Source of the DNA: JAHFDS01 sp964593795
GTDB lineage: Bacteria > Myxococcota_A > Polyangia > JAHFDS01
Direction: 5' to 3'
Assembly (NCBI GenBank): GCA_964593795.1
Contig: CAZQJC010000222.1
Span: forward strand, 13,286 to 77,285
Length of the DNA stretch: 64,000 bases
The position numbers and the translations under genes were made by a program. Position 1 is the stretch's first letter. Every line of letters starts with the position of its first letter. The notes beneath the pieces are model-generated. The model was not told the DNA's origin and did not search any database. It worked only from the letters and a program-made list of their open reading frames with translations. This document shows, one piece after another, positions 9,127-17,139 of the stretch.

Positions 9127-9912
9127 ATGCGACGATTCCTCGCAAAGACCCTCGGCTTCCTGGTTCTCTCCGGCGCGGGGAGGGCGGTCGGCGCGTCCCC
9201 CGAGGTGCCGCCGGACGCGCCGGCCGACGTTACGCCCGTGCGCAAGGACCTCGAGGTCCTCTCCGACGGCAAGGGGCACTACGTCGTGCTCGTGCCCTTC
9301 GGTCGCGCGACGGAGCACGTCTACTGGGGCGACGGCAAGACGTTCCACGCGCTGCGCGTGATCAGCTCGGGCATCAACGGCACCGAGCGGTTCGATCTCT
9401 CGTTCTGGGACCCGCGCATCTTCGCCGGCTACAAGCGCTCGGTGGGCTTCGGCGACGGCAAGTACGAGGTCTGGTGCGACGAGCGCAAGACGCAGCTCAA
9501 GCCCCTGCCGAAGCCCGAGCGCGACGCCATGCTGGCCGCGGCGAAGTTCTGGAAGCCCCGCTGGAAGCGGCAGGCCTACGCGCTCGCCCACGACGAATCG
9601 GGCAACTACTACTACGTGGATCGCCTGCGCGAGGCGGGGGGCGCCGTCGGCTTCCGCCTGTTTTCCGGGCCGAAGGGCGCCCTCAAGCCGCTCAAGATGA
9701 CGAACGTCGTCAGCGACTCCGAGGGCGACATCTTCGCCACCAAGCGCGGAGAGCTGCGACTCATCTTGCAGAAGAACGACTTCACCTGGGTCAAGGGCAA
9801 GTCGCGCACCAAGCTCGTGGCCGTGCCGATCGAGAAGAACGGCAAGCTCATCTACGAGGAGCTCGGTGTGTACGCCGGCGAGCCGCTCGGGACGCCCTGC
9901 GACGTGCTGTAG
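9127..9912 (+). CDS. Secreted protein of unknown function
   Basis: The 261-residue product starts with a signal peptide (MRRFLAKTLGFLVLSG, cleavage probable after AVGA near residue 24) and is therefore predicted to be exported. The mature part is rich in aromatic and charged residues, with no domain I recognise. It is divergent from the kinase gene, and the two starts are 62 bp apart. A TATACC hexamer lies 9 nt before the ATG and no Shine-Dalgarno is visible, so its leader may be very short. Confidence 0.7.
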   Translation: MRRFLAKTLGFLVLSGAGRAVGASPEVPPDAPADVTPVRKDLEVLSDGKGHYVVLVPFGRATEHVYWGDGKTFHALRVISSGINGTERFDLSFWDPRIFAGYKRSVGFGDGKYEVWCDERKTQLKPLPKPERDAMLAAAKFWKPRWKRQAYALAHDESGNYYYVDRLREAGGAVGFRLFSGPKGALKPLKMTNVVSDSEGDIFATKRGELRLILQKNDFTWVKGKSRTKLVAVPIEKNGKLIYEELGVYAGEPLGTPCDVL

Positions 9913-9935
9913 GCGCTGAGGTCGTGGAGGGGATC

Positions 9936-9953
9936 GTGCACGTCCACGTCCAC
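9936..9953. repeat. Short hexamer repeat (GTGCAC, GTCCAC, GTCCAC)
   Basis: Three 6-bp units in tandem lie in the 168-bp gap between the secreted protein and the SCP2 gene. It is the fourth hexamer-type intergenic repeat in the first 10 kb. Confidence 0.5.
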
Positions 9954-10023
9954 GTTTCGGAGGTCGTGAGGGATCTTCGGCGTTGCGCCTGCGTGAAGAT
10001 GCGTTGAAGATGCCCGACGCGCG

Positions 10024-10053
10024 TTGACACGCGCTTTCGCCAGATGTTACGAA
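10024..10053 (+). promoter_or_regulatory. Promoter of the SCP2 gene
   Basis: A perfect TTGACA (10024-10029) is followed after 18 nt by TACGAA (10048-10053), preceded by an extended -10 TG. A start near 10060 leaves a leader of about 20 nt with GGAGGA at 10072-10077. Confidence 0.55.
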
Positions 10054-10080
10054 GGCGAAAATTTCGCACACGGAGGAATG

Positions 10081-10422
10081 ATGCCGACCGCCAAGGACAT
10101 CTTCGACGTCATGGTGCCCAAGGGCCTCGCCCAGTACCCGGACAAGGCCAAGGAGATCAACGCGATCTACTGCTTCAAGGTCACCGGCCCCAAGGGCGGC
10201 ACCTGGACCGTCGACCTGACGGCGAACCCGCCGACCTGCAAGCCGGAGGAGTCGGCTGGAGCGCAGTGCACCATCGAGGTCTCGGACGAGAACTTCGAGG
10301 CGATGCTCGGCAACCCGCAGCTCGGGATGCAGCTCTACTTCCAGGGCCAGCTCAAGGTCGCGGGAGATCCGATGCTCGCGACGCGCCTGCAGCAGCTCCT
10401 GTCGCTCGGCGCCCCCGCGTAG
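10081..10422 (+). CDS. SCP2 sterol-carrier-domain protein
   Basis: This 113-residue single-domain protein resembles sterol carrier protein 2 (SCP2): an N-terminal helix, a central beta-sheet with GGTWTVDL, then CTIEVSDENFEAMLGNPQLGMQLYFQGQLKVAGD, typical of the lipid-binding cavity and last helix. The fold binds lipids or fatty acyl-CoA in the cytoplasm. Two ATGs are adjacent (10078 and 10081); I take the second because GGAGGA at 10072-10077 leaves no room for the first. A family III CoA-transferase follows 48 bp downstream, consistent with acyl-CoA metabolism. Confidence 0.85.
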   Translation: MPTAKDIFDVMVPKGLAQYPDKAKEINAIYCFKVTGPKGGTWTVDLTANPPTCKPEESAGAQCTIEVSDENFEAMLGNPQLGMQLYFQGQLKVAGDPMLATRLQQLLSLGAPA

Positions 10423-10451
10423 TCACCGCGTCCATCGACGCGCCCTTCACT

Positions 10452-10465
10452 CCTCCCACCGGAGG
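10452..10465 (+). promoter_or_regulatory. Small hairpin covering the CoA-transferase ribosome binding site
   Basis: CCTCC (10452-10456), a CACC loop and GGAGG (10461-10465) form a 5-bp GC stem that would hide the Shine-Dalgarno of the ATG at 10471. A chance occurrence is possible in DNA this rich in GC. Confidence 0.35.
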
Positions 10466-10470
10466 CTTCC

Positions 10471-11646
10471 ATGTCAGACGATCTCCCGCTGCGCGGTATC
10501 CGCGTGCTCGACCTGTCGCGCCTGCTGCCGGGGCCGTTCCTCACGCTCGTGCTCTCGGATCTGGGCGCCGAGGTGGTCAAGGTCGAGGACCTCGGACCGG
10601 GCGATTACCTGCGCTTCGTCCCGCCCTTCGTCGGCGACCTCGGCGTGCAGTTCGCGGCGCTCAACCGCGACAAGAAGGGCGTGCTGCTCGACCTCAAGAA
10701 CCCGGCGGGGCGTGACGCCTTCCTGCGCCTGTGCAAGTCGTTCGACGTCGTGGTCGAGAGCTTCCGGCCCGGCGTGCTCGATCGCCTCGGCGTCGGCTTC
10801 GAGGCGATGCGCGCGCAGAACCCGCGCATCGTGCTGTGCTCGGTGAGCGGCTACGGGCAGGTCGGGCCCTACCGGGATCGCGCGGGACACGACATCGGCT
10901 ACGTCGCGCTCGCGGGCGTGCTCGGGCTGACCGGGCGGCCGACCGTGGCGCCCGGGCCGATGCCGGCGCAGGTGGCGGACATCGCGGGCGGGGCGCTCCA
11001 CGGCGCGGTCGGGATCCTGGCGGCGCTGCTCGCGTGTCAGCGCACGGGGCGCGGGAGGCACCTCGACGTGTCGATGACCGACGGCGCGGCCGGCTTCCTG
11101 GTGCTCGAGCTTCCGCCGCACCTGGCCGGGCAGCCGGTGCCGAGGCGCGGCGAGGGGCGGCTCGGCGGGGGCCTGGCCTGCTACGACGTGTACGAGACCA
11201 AGGAAGGGCGCTTCCTCGCGGTCGGCGCGCTCGAGCCGAAGTTCTGGGCGGCGTTCTGCAAGGTCATCGGCCGCGCCTCCGACGCGTCGGACCTCATCGC
11301 GATGGGGCCGAAGCAGGACGCGATCCGTGCCGAGGTGGCCGCGGCGCTCAAGACGCGCACGCGCGACGAGTGGGTGGCGGCGTTCGAGGGCGTCGAGGCC
11401 TGCGTGGAGCCCGTCCTCGACGGCGACGAGCTGCGCTCGCACGCGCTCCACGTCGCGCGGCAGCTCTTCTTCGACATCGAGACGCCGGCGGGGAAGCTGC
11501 CGCAGATCCGCACGCCGCTCGGCCGCGCGGACGGCCACGTGCCGCCCCCGAAGCCCGGCCAGCACACGCGCGAAGTGCTCAAGGGCGCGGGCTTCTCCGA
11601 CGAGGAGGTCGACGCGCTGGCCAAGGCGGGCGCGACGCGGGCCTGA
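10471..11646 (+). CDS. Family III CoA-transferase (CaiB/BaiF; alpha-methylacyl-CoA racemase-like)
   Basis: This 391-residue enzyme belongs to the family that moves CoA between carboxylic acids or epimerises alpha-methylacyl-CoA. The N-terminus (GIRVLDLSRLLPGPF, then LGAEVVKVED) is the family signature, and Asp204 in HLDVSMTDG is the expected catalytic aspartate. GGLACYDVYETKEG is also typical, with the aromatic residue placed as in the racemase branch. Substrate is unknown. The start is clear: GGAGG 5 nt before ATG. It follows the SCP2 gene on the same strand, suggesting linked lipid or acyl-CoA handling. Confidence 0.88.
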   Translation: MSDDLPLRGIRVLDLSRLLPGPFLTLVLSDLGAEVVKVEDLGPGDYLRFVPPFVGDLGVQFAALNRDKKGVLLDLKNPAGRDAFLRLCKSFDVVVESFRPGVLDRLGVGFEAMRAQNPRIVLCSVSGYGQVGPYRDRAGHDIGYVALAGVLGLTGRPTVAPGPMPAQVADIAGGALHGAVGILAALLACQRTGRGRHLDVSMTDGAAGFLVLELPPHLAGQPVPRRGEGRLGGGLACYDVYETKEGRFLAVGALEPKFWAAFCKVIGRASDASDLIAMGPKQDAIRAEVAAALKTRTRDEWVAAFEGVEACVEPVLDGDELRSHALHVARQLFFDIETPAGKLPQIRTPLGRADGHVPPPKPGQHTREVLKGAGFSDEEVDALAKAGATRA

Positions 11647-11661
11647 CGGCGTCCGCTGGGG

Positions 11662-11667
11662 TACGAT
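11662..11667 (+). promoter_or_regulatory. -10-like hexamer TACGAT, 5 nt before a GTG start
   Basis: TACGAT ends five bases before the GTG at 11673. There is no ribosome binding site in between, so the transcript is probably leaderless. No clear -35 is present. Confidence 0.4.
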
Positions 11668-11672
11668 CGAGC

Positions 11673-12143
11673 GTGCTCTCGGATGCCGACATCGAGCGGC
11701 TGCGGCAGAGCGGGCTCCGGCTCGATCGCCACGGGCAATTCTGGCACGAGGGCGAGCCGGTCAAGCACGAGGGGCTGCACCGGGCATTCCATCGGTGGAT
11801 CGATCGGCTCGACGACGGGCGGTGGATCCTGCGGCTCGACGAGAAGCGGTACTGCTACATCGACGTGGAGGACGCGCCGTTCATCGCGCGCTCGCTGCGC
11901 TGGGAGGGCGACCGCGCGCTCGCGGCGCTCGACAACGAGCGCGAGGAGACGCTCGACGCCGGACCCATTCGCATGGACGAATATGGCGCGCGGGCGAGCG
12001 TCGGGGGCGGGCGGTTCCCGGTGCGGCTGTCCACGCGGGCCTGGCAGGCGCTGACGGAGCGGGCGGAGGAGCGGGACGGGAGGCTATGGGTGGCGATCGG
12101 CGGCGAAGTCGTTCGGATCGAGGGCGACGTGAACAAGGAATAG
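11673..12143 (+). CDS. Small conserved protein, DUF1285-like
   Basis: The 156-residue product has the pattern of the DUF1285 family: a segment stating a residue plus FWHEGEPVKHEGLHRAF, then DGRWILRL, IDVEDAPFIARSLRWEGD and later GGRFPVRLSTRAWQAL. These proteins are soluble and of unknown role. Family membership is from memory and not certain. The GTG at 11673 is the natural start, 27 nt after the CoA-transferase stop, with its own -10-like hexamer. Confidence 0.6.
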   Translation: MLSDADIERLRQSGLRLDRHGQFWHEGEPVKHEGLHRAFHRWIDRLDDGRWILRLDEKRYCYIDVEDAPFIARSLRWEGDRALAALDNEREETLDAGPIRMDEYGARASVGGGRFPVRLSTRAWQALTERAEERDGRLWVAIGGEVVRIEGDVNKE

Positions 12144-12251
12144 GACAACAGGCAACAGAGCAACGGGGAACGGGGAATTTCGGATCCCTCGGGTCATTGC
12201 GTTCCGTGATCCTTGTTGTCTGTTGTTCTACTGCTCTGTTCCTTGTTCTCC
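12131..12251. repeat. Imperfect inverted repeat between convergent genes
   Basis: The left arm (about 12131-12157) and right arm (about 12214-12250) are reverse complements with two mismatches over the 17-bp core; the right arm carries an 8-bp insertion. The repeat starts inside the last codons of the DUF1285-like gene and ends before the tsaB stop. It could act as a bidirectional terminator or be a remnant element. The segment has clearly lower GC than its neighbours. Confidence 0.65.
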
Positions 12252-12264
12252 GACTCGGGCCCTC

Positions 12265-12963
12265 TCACACGCTCTTCGGGCGTGGGGGCGTGATCTCGGG
12301 CGGGCGGATGTACGTGGGGGCCGCGCTGGCGACGGGGTCGCCGGCGGGATCATGGGCCCGGCGCGCGTGCGCCAGGGCCGCGATCGAGGTCGCAGGTGGC
12401 GTCGCGGGCAGGTCGTCGCGCACGGGCGCGGCGAGCGTGGCCCGCTCGCGGTAGCGCTGCGCGCCCTCGCCGAAGAGGACGACGGGGACGCGCTCGCGCG
12501 CGGCGACCTCGGCGATCGACGCGGCGATGCGATCGGGGGCGCAGACGACCTCGGGCGCGACCTCCTGGCCGCTGCGGTGGAAGCCGAGGAAGACCTCGCG
12601 CTTTCTGGCATCGAGGCACGGGACGAGGAGCGCGTCCGTGGGCGCACCCGCGGCCATCGCGGCGTGCACGAGCGCACCCAGCGACGAGACGAGGTAGAGC
12701 GGCGCGCCGGTGGCGAAGGCGAGGCCCTTGGCCGTGGACAGGCCGATGCGGAGGCCCGTGAAGGAGCCCGGGCCGGCGCCGCAGGCGATGGCGTGCACGT
12801 CGCGCATCGACGCACCGAGCCCGCCGAGGAGCTCGTGGACGAGCGGCAGGAGCTGCTCGCTGTGGGTACGGACCGCGGCGGCGCCGGACGCGAGCGTGCG
12901 GCCGTCGTCGTCAGTCAGCGCCACCGAGGCCGTCAGCGTCGCGGTGTCGAGCGCGAGGATCAC
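12265..12963 (-). CDS. tsaB: tRNA N6-threonylcarbamoyladenosine biosynthesis protein TsaB
   Basis: TsaB is the partner that supports TsaD in making t6A37 of ANN-decoding tRNAs. The N-terminal ASKHA ATPase-type fold is visible: MILALDTATLTASVAL, THSEQLLPLV, then CGAGPGSFTGLRIGLSTAKGLA, the family hallmark. The length (232 residues) is normal. The start is GTG at 12963. It is convergent with the DUF1285-like gene and divergent from the gene at 13044. TsaD, TsaC and TsaE are not in the window. Confidence 0.93.
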   Translation of the reverse strand: MILALDTATLTASVALTDDDGRTLASGAAAVRTHSEQLLPLVHELLGGLGASMRDVHAIACGAGPGSFTGLRIGLSTAKGLAFATGAPLYLVSSLGALVHAAMAAGAPTDALLVPCLDARKREVFLGFHRSGQEVAPEVVCAPDRIAASIAEVAARERVPVVLFGEGAQRYRERATLAAPVRDDLPATPPATSIAALAHARRAHDPAGDPVASAAPTYIRPPEITPPRPKSV

Positions 12964-13043
12964 GGGTGGGGCGTATCACCTGGCGGGCGGCGCCGCAACG
13001 GAGCCCGCCCTGGAAGTGCTATCCTCGGTCAGGGACGCTCTGG

Positions 13044-14186
13044 ATGGCCAAGAAGGAGAGCGCGAACAAGATCCTCTCGACGGAGGAGATCGACGAGCTG
13101 CTCGACGAGTGCGAGCGGCGGCTCGATCGCTGCAAGACCATCTACGACAACTACTTCCTAGGCATCGAGAAGGTCGAGCCCTACTCGGCGAAGAAGGACG
13201 TGCAGCGGCGCATCATCGATCTGCAGCAGCTCCTCATCCGCAACTCGGGCCAGCGCTTCCGGTTCAACATGATCGCGCAGAAGTTCGGCGTGTTCCAGAC
13301 GCTCTGGGGCCGCACGATGCGCGAGATCGAGGCGGGCACCTACCGGCCGCACCTCGAGCGGGCCGCGCGCCTGATGGCCAAGAAGGGCGTCGCGCCCGAG
13401 GAGGTCGCGCGCATGCTCGGGCCGGGCAGCCGGAGAAAGCGCCTGGTCACCGAGGCGGCGAAGGAGACGCAGGTCCGGCTGGAGGAGGAGCGCCAGAAGC
13501 GTCGCGATGCCGCCGGCGGAGTGAGCGCCAAGATGGACCCGCGCCTGGAGGCGGCGATGGCCGCGCTGCAGGGACGCGCGCCGAGGGTCGACCCGGCGGC
13601 TGCCGCCGGCGCTGGCGCGGCTGCGCCCGCGGCTGCCGGCCCTGCCGAGGCAACTGGAGAGTTCGACAGCATGCTCGACTCGCTGTTCTCCGATGGGGCG
13701 GCGCCCTTTCCGCCGGCTCCGGCCTCGGCCATGCCCGCACCGCCGCCCGCGCAGCCCCCGGGCGCCGACGGGGCCGCGCCCGGCATCGCGGCGTCACCTC
13801 CGGGCCGGCGCCCCGCGGCGCAGACGCTGCCGCACGGATCAGGGGCGTTCCAGCTGCCGGAGGTGCCGCCACCGCCGCCGAGGCCGGAGCGACCGGCCGC
13901 GGCCACGCTGCGACCGGGGCAGGGCGTGCCGGCGGACCTCTCGCTGCCGAAGGTGGCGCCGCCGCCCGGGATGAGCGAGACGCAGATGCAGGCGCTCTAT
14001 CGCAAGTACCAGCAGGCGCGGCGGATGGTCGGGCAGGACGCGGAGGGGGTGAAGTACGAGCAACTCGTGCAGCAGCTCTCGCGTCAGACGCCGGGGATCA
14101 TGCAGCAGCACGCGGCCGCCGAGGTCGACTTCTCGGTCGTCGTACGCGACAACCGCGTCGTCCTCAAGGCAGTGCCGAAGAAGTGA
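13044..14186 (+). CDS. Uncharacterised protein with coiled N-terminus and Ala/Pro linker
   Basis: The 380-residue product has three parts: a charged helical N-terminus (1-150) containing EIDELLDECERRLDRCKTIY and FRFNMIAQKFGVFQTLW; a low-complexity Ala/Pro linker (about 170-300); and a compact C-terminus (about 310-380) with a YRKYQQAR segment ending in VVVRDNRVVLKAVPKK. The C-terminus reminds me of a domain seen at the end of myxobacterial proteins such as MXAN_5187, but I am not sure. No signal or membrane segment. Its last 23 bp overlap the end of hflX on the other strand. A TATCCT hexamer lies 18 nt before the start. Confidence 0.65.
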   Translation: MAKKESANKILSTEEIDELLDECERRLDRCKTIYDNYFLGIEKVEPYSAKKDVQRRIIDLQQLLIRNSGQRFRFNMIAQKFGVFQTLWGRTMREIEAGTYRPHLERAARLMAKKGVAPEEVARMLGPGSRRKRLVTEAAKETQVRLEEERQKRRDAAGGVSAKMDPRLEAAMAALQGRAPRVDPAAAAGAGAAAPAAAGPAEATGEFDSMLDSLFSDGAAPFPPAPASAMPAPPPAQPPGADGAAPGIAASPPGRRPAAQTLPHGSGAFQLPEVPPPPPRPERPAAATLRPGQGVPADLSLPKVAPPPGMSETQMQALYRKYQQARRMVGQDAEGVKYEQLVQQLSRQTPGIMQQHAAAEVDFSVVVRDNRVVLKAVPKK

Positions 14187-15864
14187 TCTCCTCGAGCGGC
14201 GGGGCCTCGGCCACCTCCCGCGGACGGTCGTAGAGCTCGAGGAACAGCGCGCGCTCGAGCGCCTCGAGGAGCGAGCGCGCCGTCGCGCGGTCACGCGCAG
14301 AGACGGGGATCGCTCCGAGCGCGTTGGCGCGCGCCTCGGCCTCGTCGGGCGCCAGGCGATCGATCTTGTTTGCCACCCGGATGCGCCGGGCGCCAGCTAG
14401 CCCGAGCTCTTCGAGGATCTGCTCGACCGCGCGCACGTGCTCGACGTGATCGTCGTCGGAGACGTCGACGACGTGCAGCAGGAGGTCCGCGTCCGCGAGC
14501 TCCTCGAGCGTGGCGCGGAAGGCGCGCTGCAGGTCGGGCGGGAGATCGCGGATGAAGCCGACGGTGTCGGTGAGCACGACCTCGCGCTCGCGCGGGAAGC
14601 GCAGGCGCCGGCTCGTCGGATCGAGCGTCGCGAACAGCTTGTCTTCGGCCAGCACGGCGCCGTCGGTGAGCGTGTTGAGGAGCGTGGACTTGCCGGCGTT
14701 GGTGTAGCCGACGATCGCGAGGATCGGCAGGTCCTTGCGCGTGCGCAGCTTGCGCCGTTCGGTGCGCCGCTTGCCGAGCGCGTCGATCTCGTGCTCGAGC
14801 TTGGTGATGCGGTCGCGCGCACGGCGGCGGTTGATCTCGAGCTTGGTCTCTCCCGGGCCGCGGCCGCCGATGCCGCCGGTCAGGCGCGACATCATCGTGT
14901 TCTTCTCGATGAGGCGGGGCAGCGCGTAGCGGAGCTGCGCGAGCTCGACCTGGAGCTTGCCGTCGCGGCTCTGCGCGTGCTGCGCGAAGATGTCGAGGAT
15001 CAGCATCGTCCGGTCGATCACCTTCATCTCGGTGTGATCGCTGATCGCCCGCGCCTGCGCGGTCGTGAGATCGGGATCGAAGATGACGACGTCGGCGGCC
15101 GCCTGCATCGCGCGCGCGAGGATCTCGTCGATCTTGCCGCTGCCCACGAGGTACTTGGGGTCGGGCGCGGGGCGCGTCTGCTGCACGACGCCCACCACCT
15201 CGAGCCCCGCGGTGCGGCAGAGCTCGTGGAGCTCGAAGAGGCGTGCGCTCGAGTCGCGTCGGCGGCCGATCGTGACCTGCACGAGGAGCGCGCGCGGGCG
15301 CCCGAGCGCGTCGGCCGCGCGGGCCGTCTTCTTCTTGAACTCCGCCTCGAGGGCGGCGATGAACGCGCCGAAGTCGAGCTCGCGATCGGTCGTGTGCACG
15401 TCGCGCGCGGAGAGCTCCGCGGTGAGCTTGCCGTCGGGGTTCTCGGGCAGGAGGTGCGCGATGCGGAGCAGCCCCGGGCGGCCGTCGGGGCGCACCTCGA
15501 TCGCCGCGACCAGATCGAGGCGGAGGAGCGCGAGGTCGGTGAGGTCGTCGCGGGTGAGCGACTCGCCGCGCAGGTGCGTGTGCACGAGGCGCAGTCCGCG
15601 GAAGTGCCCGCGCCCCGCGCCGAGGCGGCCCACGTCCGGCAGGAACAGCCGGTGCGCGTCGCCGACGACGACGTGCTCGACGTGGCCTTGCCGCGTGATG
15701 AGCAGGCCCAGCTGGCGCTCGAGCTCACGCGACATCGCGGACACGGTGGTGGCGAGCTCGGGCGAGATCACCTGCCGGGGCTGCACGCCGCGGCGGTAGA
15801 GACGTTCGAGGGCCTGCTTCTGGCTGGGCTTGAGGCCAGTGGTCTGGCCGGTGACTTCGTGCAT
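14164..15864 (-). CDS. hflX: GTPase HflX, long N-terminal form
   Basis: HflX binds and splits stalled ribosomes, using ATP and GTP. In this 566-residue protein the first ~180 residues are an extension beyond the classical form. Then come the HflX N-domain (VGSGKIDEI), the glycine-rich RLTGGIGGRGPGETKLE linker and the G domain with GYTNAGKST (Walker A), DTVGFIRDLP (G3) and NKIDR (G4). All GTP-binding motifs are intact. Long forms occur elsewhere in bacteria. I use ATG at 15864, since further upstream starts add sequence without support. Convergent overlap of 23 bp with the neighbour. Confidence 0.9.
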   Translation of the reverse strand: MHEVTGQTTGLKPSQKQALERLYRRGVQPRQVISPELATTVSAMSRELERQLGLLITRQGHVEHVVVGDAHRLFLPDVGRLGAGRGHFRGLRLVHTHLRGESLTRDDLTDLALLRLDLVAAIEVRPDGRPGLLRIAHLLPENPDGKLTAELSARDVHTTDRELDFGAFIAALEAEFKKKTARAADALGRPRALLVQVTIGRRRDSSARLFELHELCRTAGLEVVGVVQQTRPAPDPKYLVGSGKIDEILARAMQAAADVVIFDPDLTTAQARAISDHTEMKVIDRTMLILDIFAQHAQSRDGKLQVELAQLRYALPRLIEKNTMMSRLTGGIGGRGPGETKLEINRRRARDRITKLEHEIDALGKRRTERRKLRTRKDLPILAIVGYTNAGKSTLLNTLTDGAVLAEDKLFATLDPTSRRLRFPREREVVLTDTVGFIRDLPPDLQRAFRATLEELADADLLLHVVDVSDDDHVEHVRAVEQILEELGLAGARRIRVANKIDRLAPDEAEARANALGAIPVSARDRATARSLLEALERALFLELYDRPREVAEAPPLEEITSSALP

Positions 15865-15951
15865 CTGGGGCTCGAAATGTGCGCCAAGGTGGCCGGGAAG
15901 GCAAACCCCAGGAGGCCGAAGCTGCATCCGCTTGGGGGCCGGCCCCGGCGG

Positions 15952-15957
15952 TAGAAT
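15952..15957 (+). promoter_or_regulatory. -10-like hexamer TAGAAT, 6 nt before a GTG start
   Basis: TAGAAT, a close match to TATAAT, ends six bases before GTG 15964, so the predicted transcription start coincides with the start codon. No Shine-Dalgarno is present. The -35 region is weak. Confidence 0.5.
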
Positions 15958-15963
15958 GGAGCC

Positions 15964-17052
15964 GTGGGGGATCCCGGCTACCGCGTGCTGCTGCTCGACC
16001 CGGACGCGCGGTCCGCGGGCGAGGTCCTGCGCGCGCTCGGCGGCGTCAAGGTGGACCACGCGCGCACGCGGCCGGAGGCGTTCGCGCGGCTCGGCAGCGC
16101 GGTGTACGGGGCGGTGCTGTCGGCGCACGCGCGGCCGCTCCTCGACGGGATCGGCTTCCTGCTCGAGGCCGAGAGCGTGGCGCCGGACGCGATGCGCGTC
16201 TTGCTCACGGCCGACGAGGAGATCGACCACGAGATCGATCAGCGCTCGGCGAGCGGGCACATGTTCCGCTTCTGGAACACGCCGTTCGATCCGCGCTCGC
16301 TGGCGGGCCTCGTCGGCGAGGGCGTCAAGCTCCAGCGCCTGCAGCGCGAGAGCCGCGCGCTCGCGCAGAAGCTCAACCTCGACCTCGAGAAGCTGCGGCG
16401 GCGCGAGAAGCTGCTCGACATCGTGGTGCGGGAGCGCACGCGCGAGATCGAGGTCGCCTACCAGAAGCTCAAGATCGCCAACCGCCAGGCGATCCTCGGC
16501 CTCGCCGAGGCGATCGAGGCCAAGGACCCGTACACCAAGGGGCACTGCGGGCGCACGGCGGCCTACGCGATGGCGCTCGCGCGCGAGTGCGGCTACCCAG
16601 GGGAGGATCTCGAGGCGCTGGAGTTCGCGTCGTTCCTCCACGACGTCGGCAAGATCGGCATCAAGGACGCGGTGCTCCTCAAGCCGGGGCCGCTCGATCC
16701 CGAGGAGTGGGAGCACATGCGGCAGCACCCGGTGAAGGGCTACGAGATCACCGCGCAGATCGACCTCCTGCGCCCTTCGATGGGCTGCATCCGGAACCAC
16801 CACGAGCGCTGGGACGGGCGCGGCTACCCGGATGGCCTGGTGGCCGAGGCGATCCCGCTCGGCGCGCGGATCGTCGCGATCGCCGACGCGTTCGACGCGA
16901 TGGCGACCGACCGCCCCTACAAGCGCGCGATGAGCGCGGCGCAGTGTCGCGCGGCCTTCGAGAAGACCGCCGGCGCACAGTACGACCCTGCGCTCATCGA
17001 GATCTGGATCCGCAGGAAGATCGCCGAGGAATTCCTCGGCGAGGAGGAGTGA
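15964..17052 (+). CDS. Response-regulator-like HD-GYP domain protein
   Basis: This is probably a cyclic-di-GMP phosphodiesterase. Residues 1-125 form a receiver-like domain, followed by a helical linker (about 130-175) and an HD-GYP domain. The metal-binding HD is His226-Asp227 in HDVGKIG, and the signature HHERWDGRGYP begins at His279. The catalytic domain looks intact. The receiver has the acidic N-terminal pocket (LLLDPD) but not the usual phospho-acceptor: the strand reads AVLSAHARP where an Asp is expected, so it is probably not switched by phosphorylation. Start GTG at 15964; the transcript may be leaderless. Confidence 0.88.
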   Translation: MGDPGYRVLLLDPDARSAGEVLRALGGVKVDHARTRPEAFARLGSAVYGAVLSAHARPLLDGIGFLLEAESVAPDAMRVLLTADEEIDHEIDQRSASGHMFRFWNTPFDPRSLAGLVGEGVKLQRLQRESRALAQKLNLDLEKLRRREKLLDIVVRERTREIEVAYQKLKIANRQAILGLAEAIEAKDPYTKGHCGRTAAYAMALARECGYPGEDLEALEFASFLHDVGKIGIKDAVLLKPGPLDPEEWEHMRQHPVKGYEITAQIDLLRPSMGCIRNHHERWDGRGYPDGLVAEAIPLGARIVAIADAFDAMATDRPYKRAMSAAQCRAAFEKTAGAQYDPALIEIWIRRKIAEEFLGEEE

Positions 17053-17124
17053 GTCAGGCTGGGACCCTTGGCCTCCATCTGTCCTTCGACGACCAAGCGG
17101 CGACCTGATCGGATCCGCTTGGCC

Positions 17125-17132
17125 GGAGGAGG
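17125..17132 (+). promoter_or_regulatory. Strong ribosome binding site that fixes a TTG start
   Basis: GGAGGAGG lies 7 nt before TTG 17140. An upstream in-frame ATG at 17068 has no comparable site and would add 24 residues before the signal peptide, so the TTG is preferred. Confidence 0.6.
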
Positions 17133-17139
17133 TTCAGGG

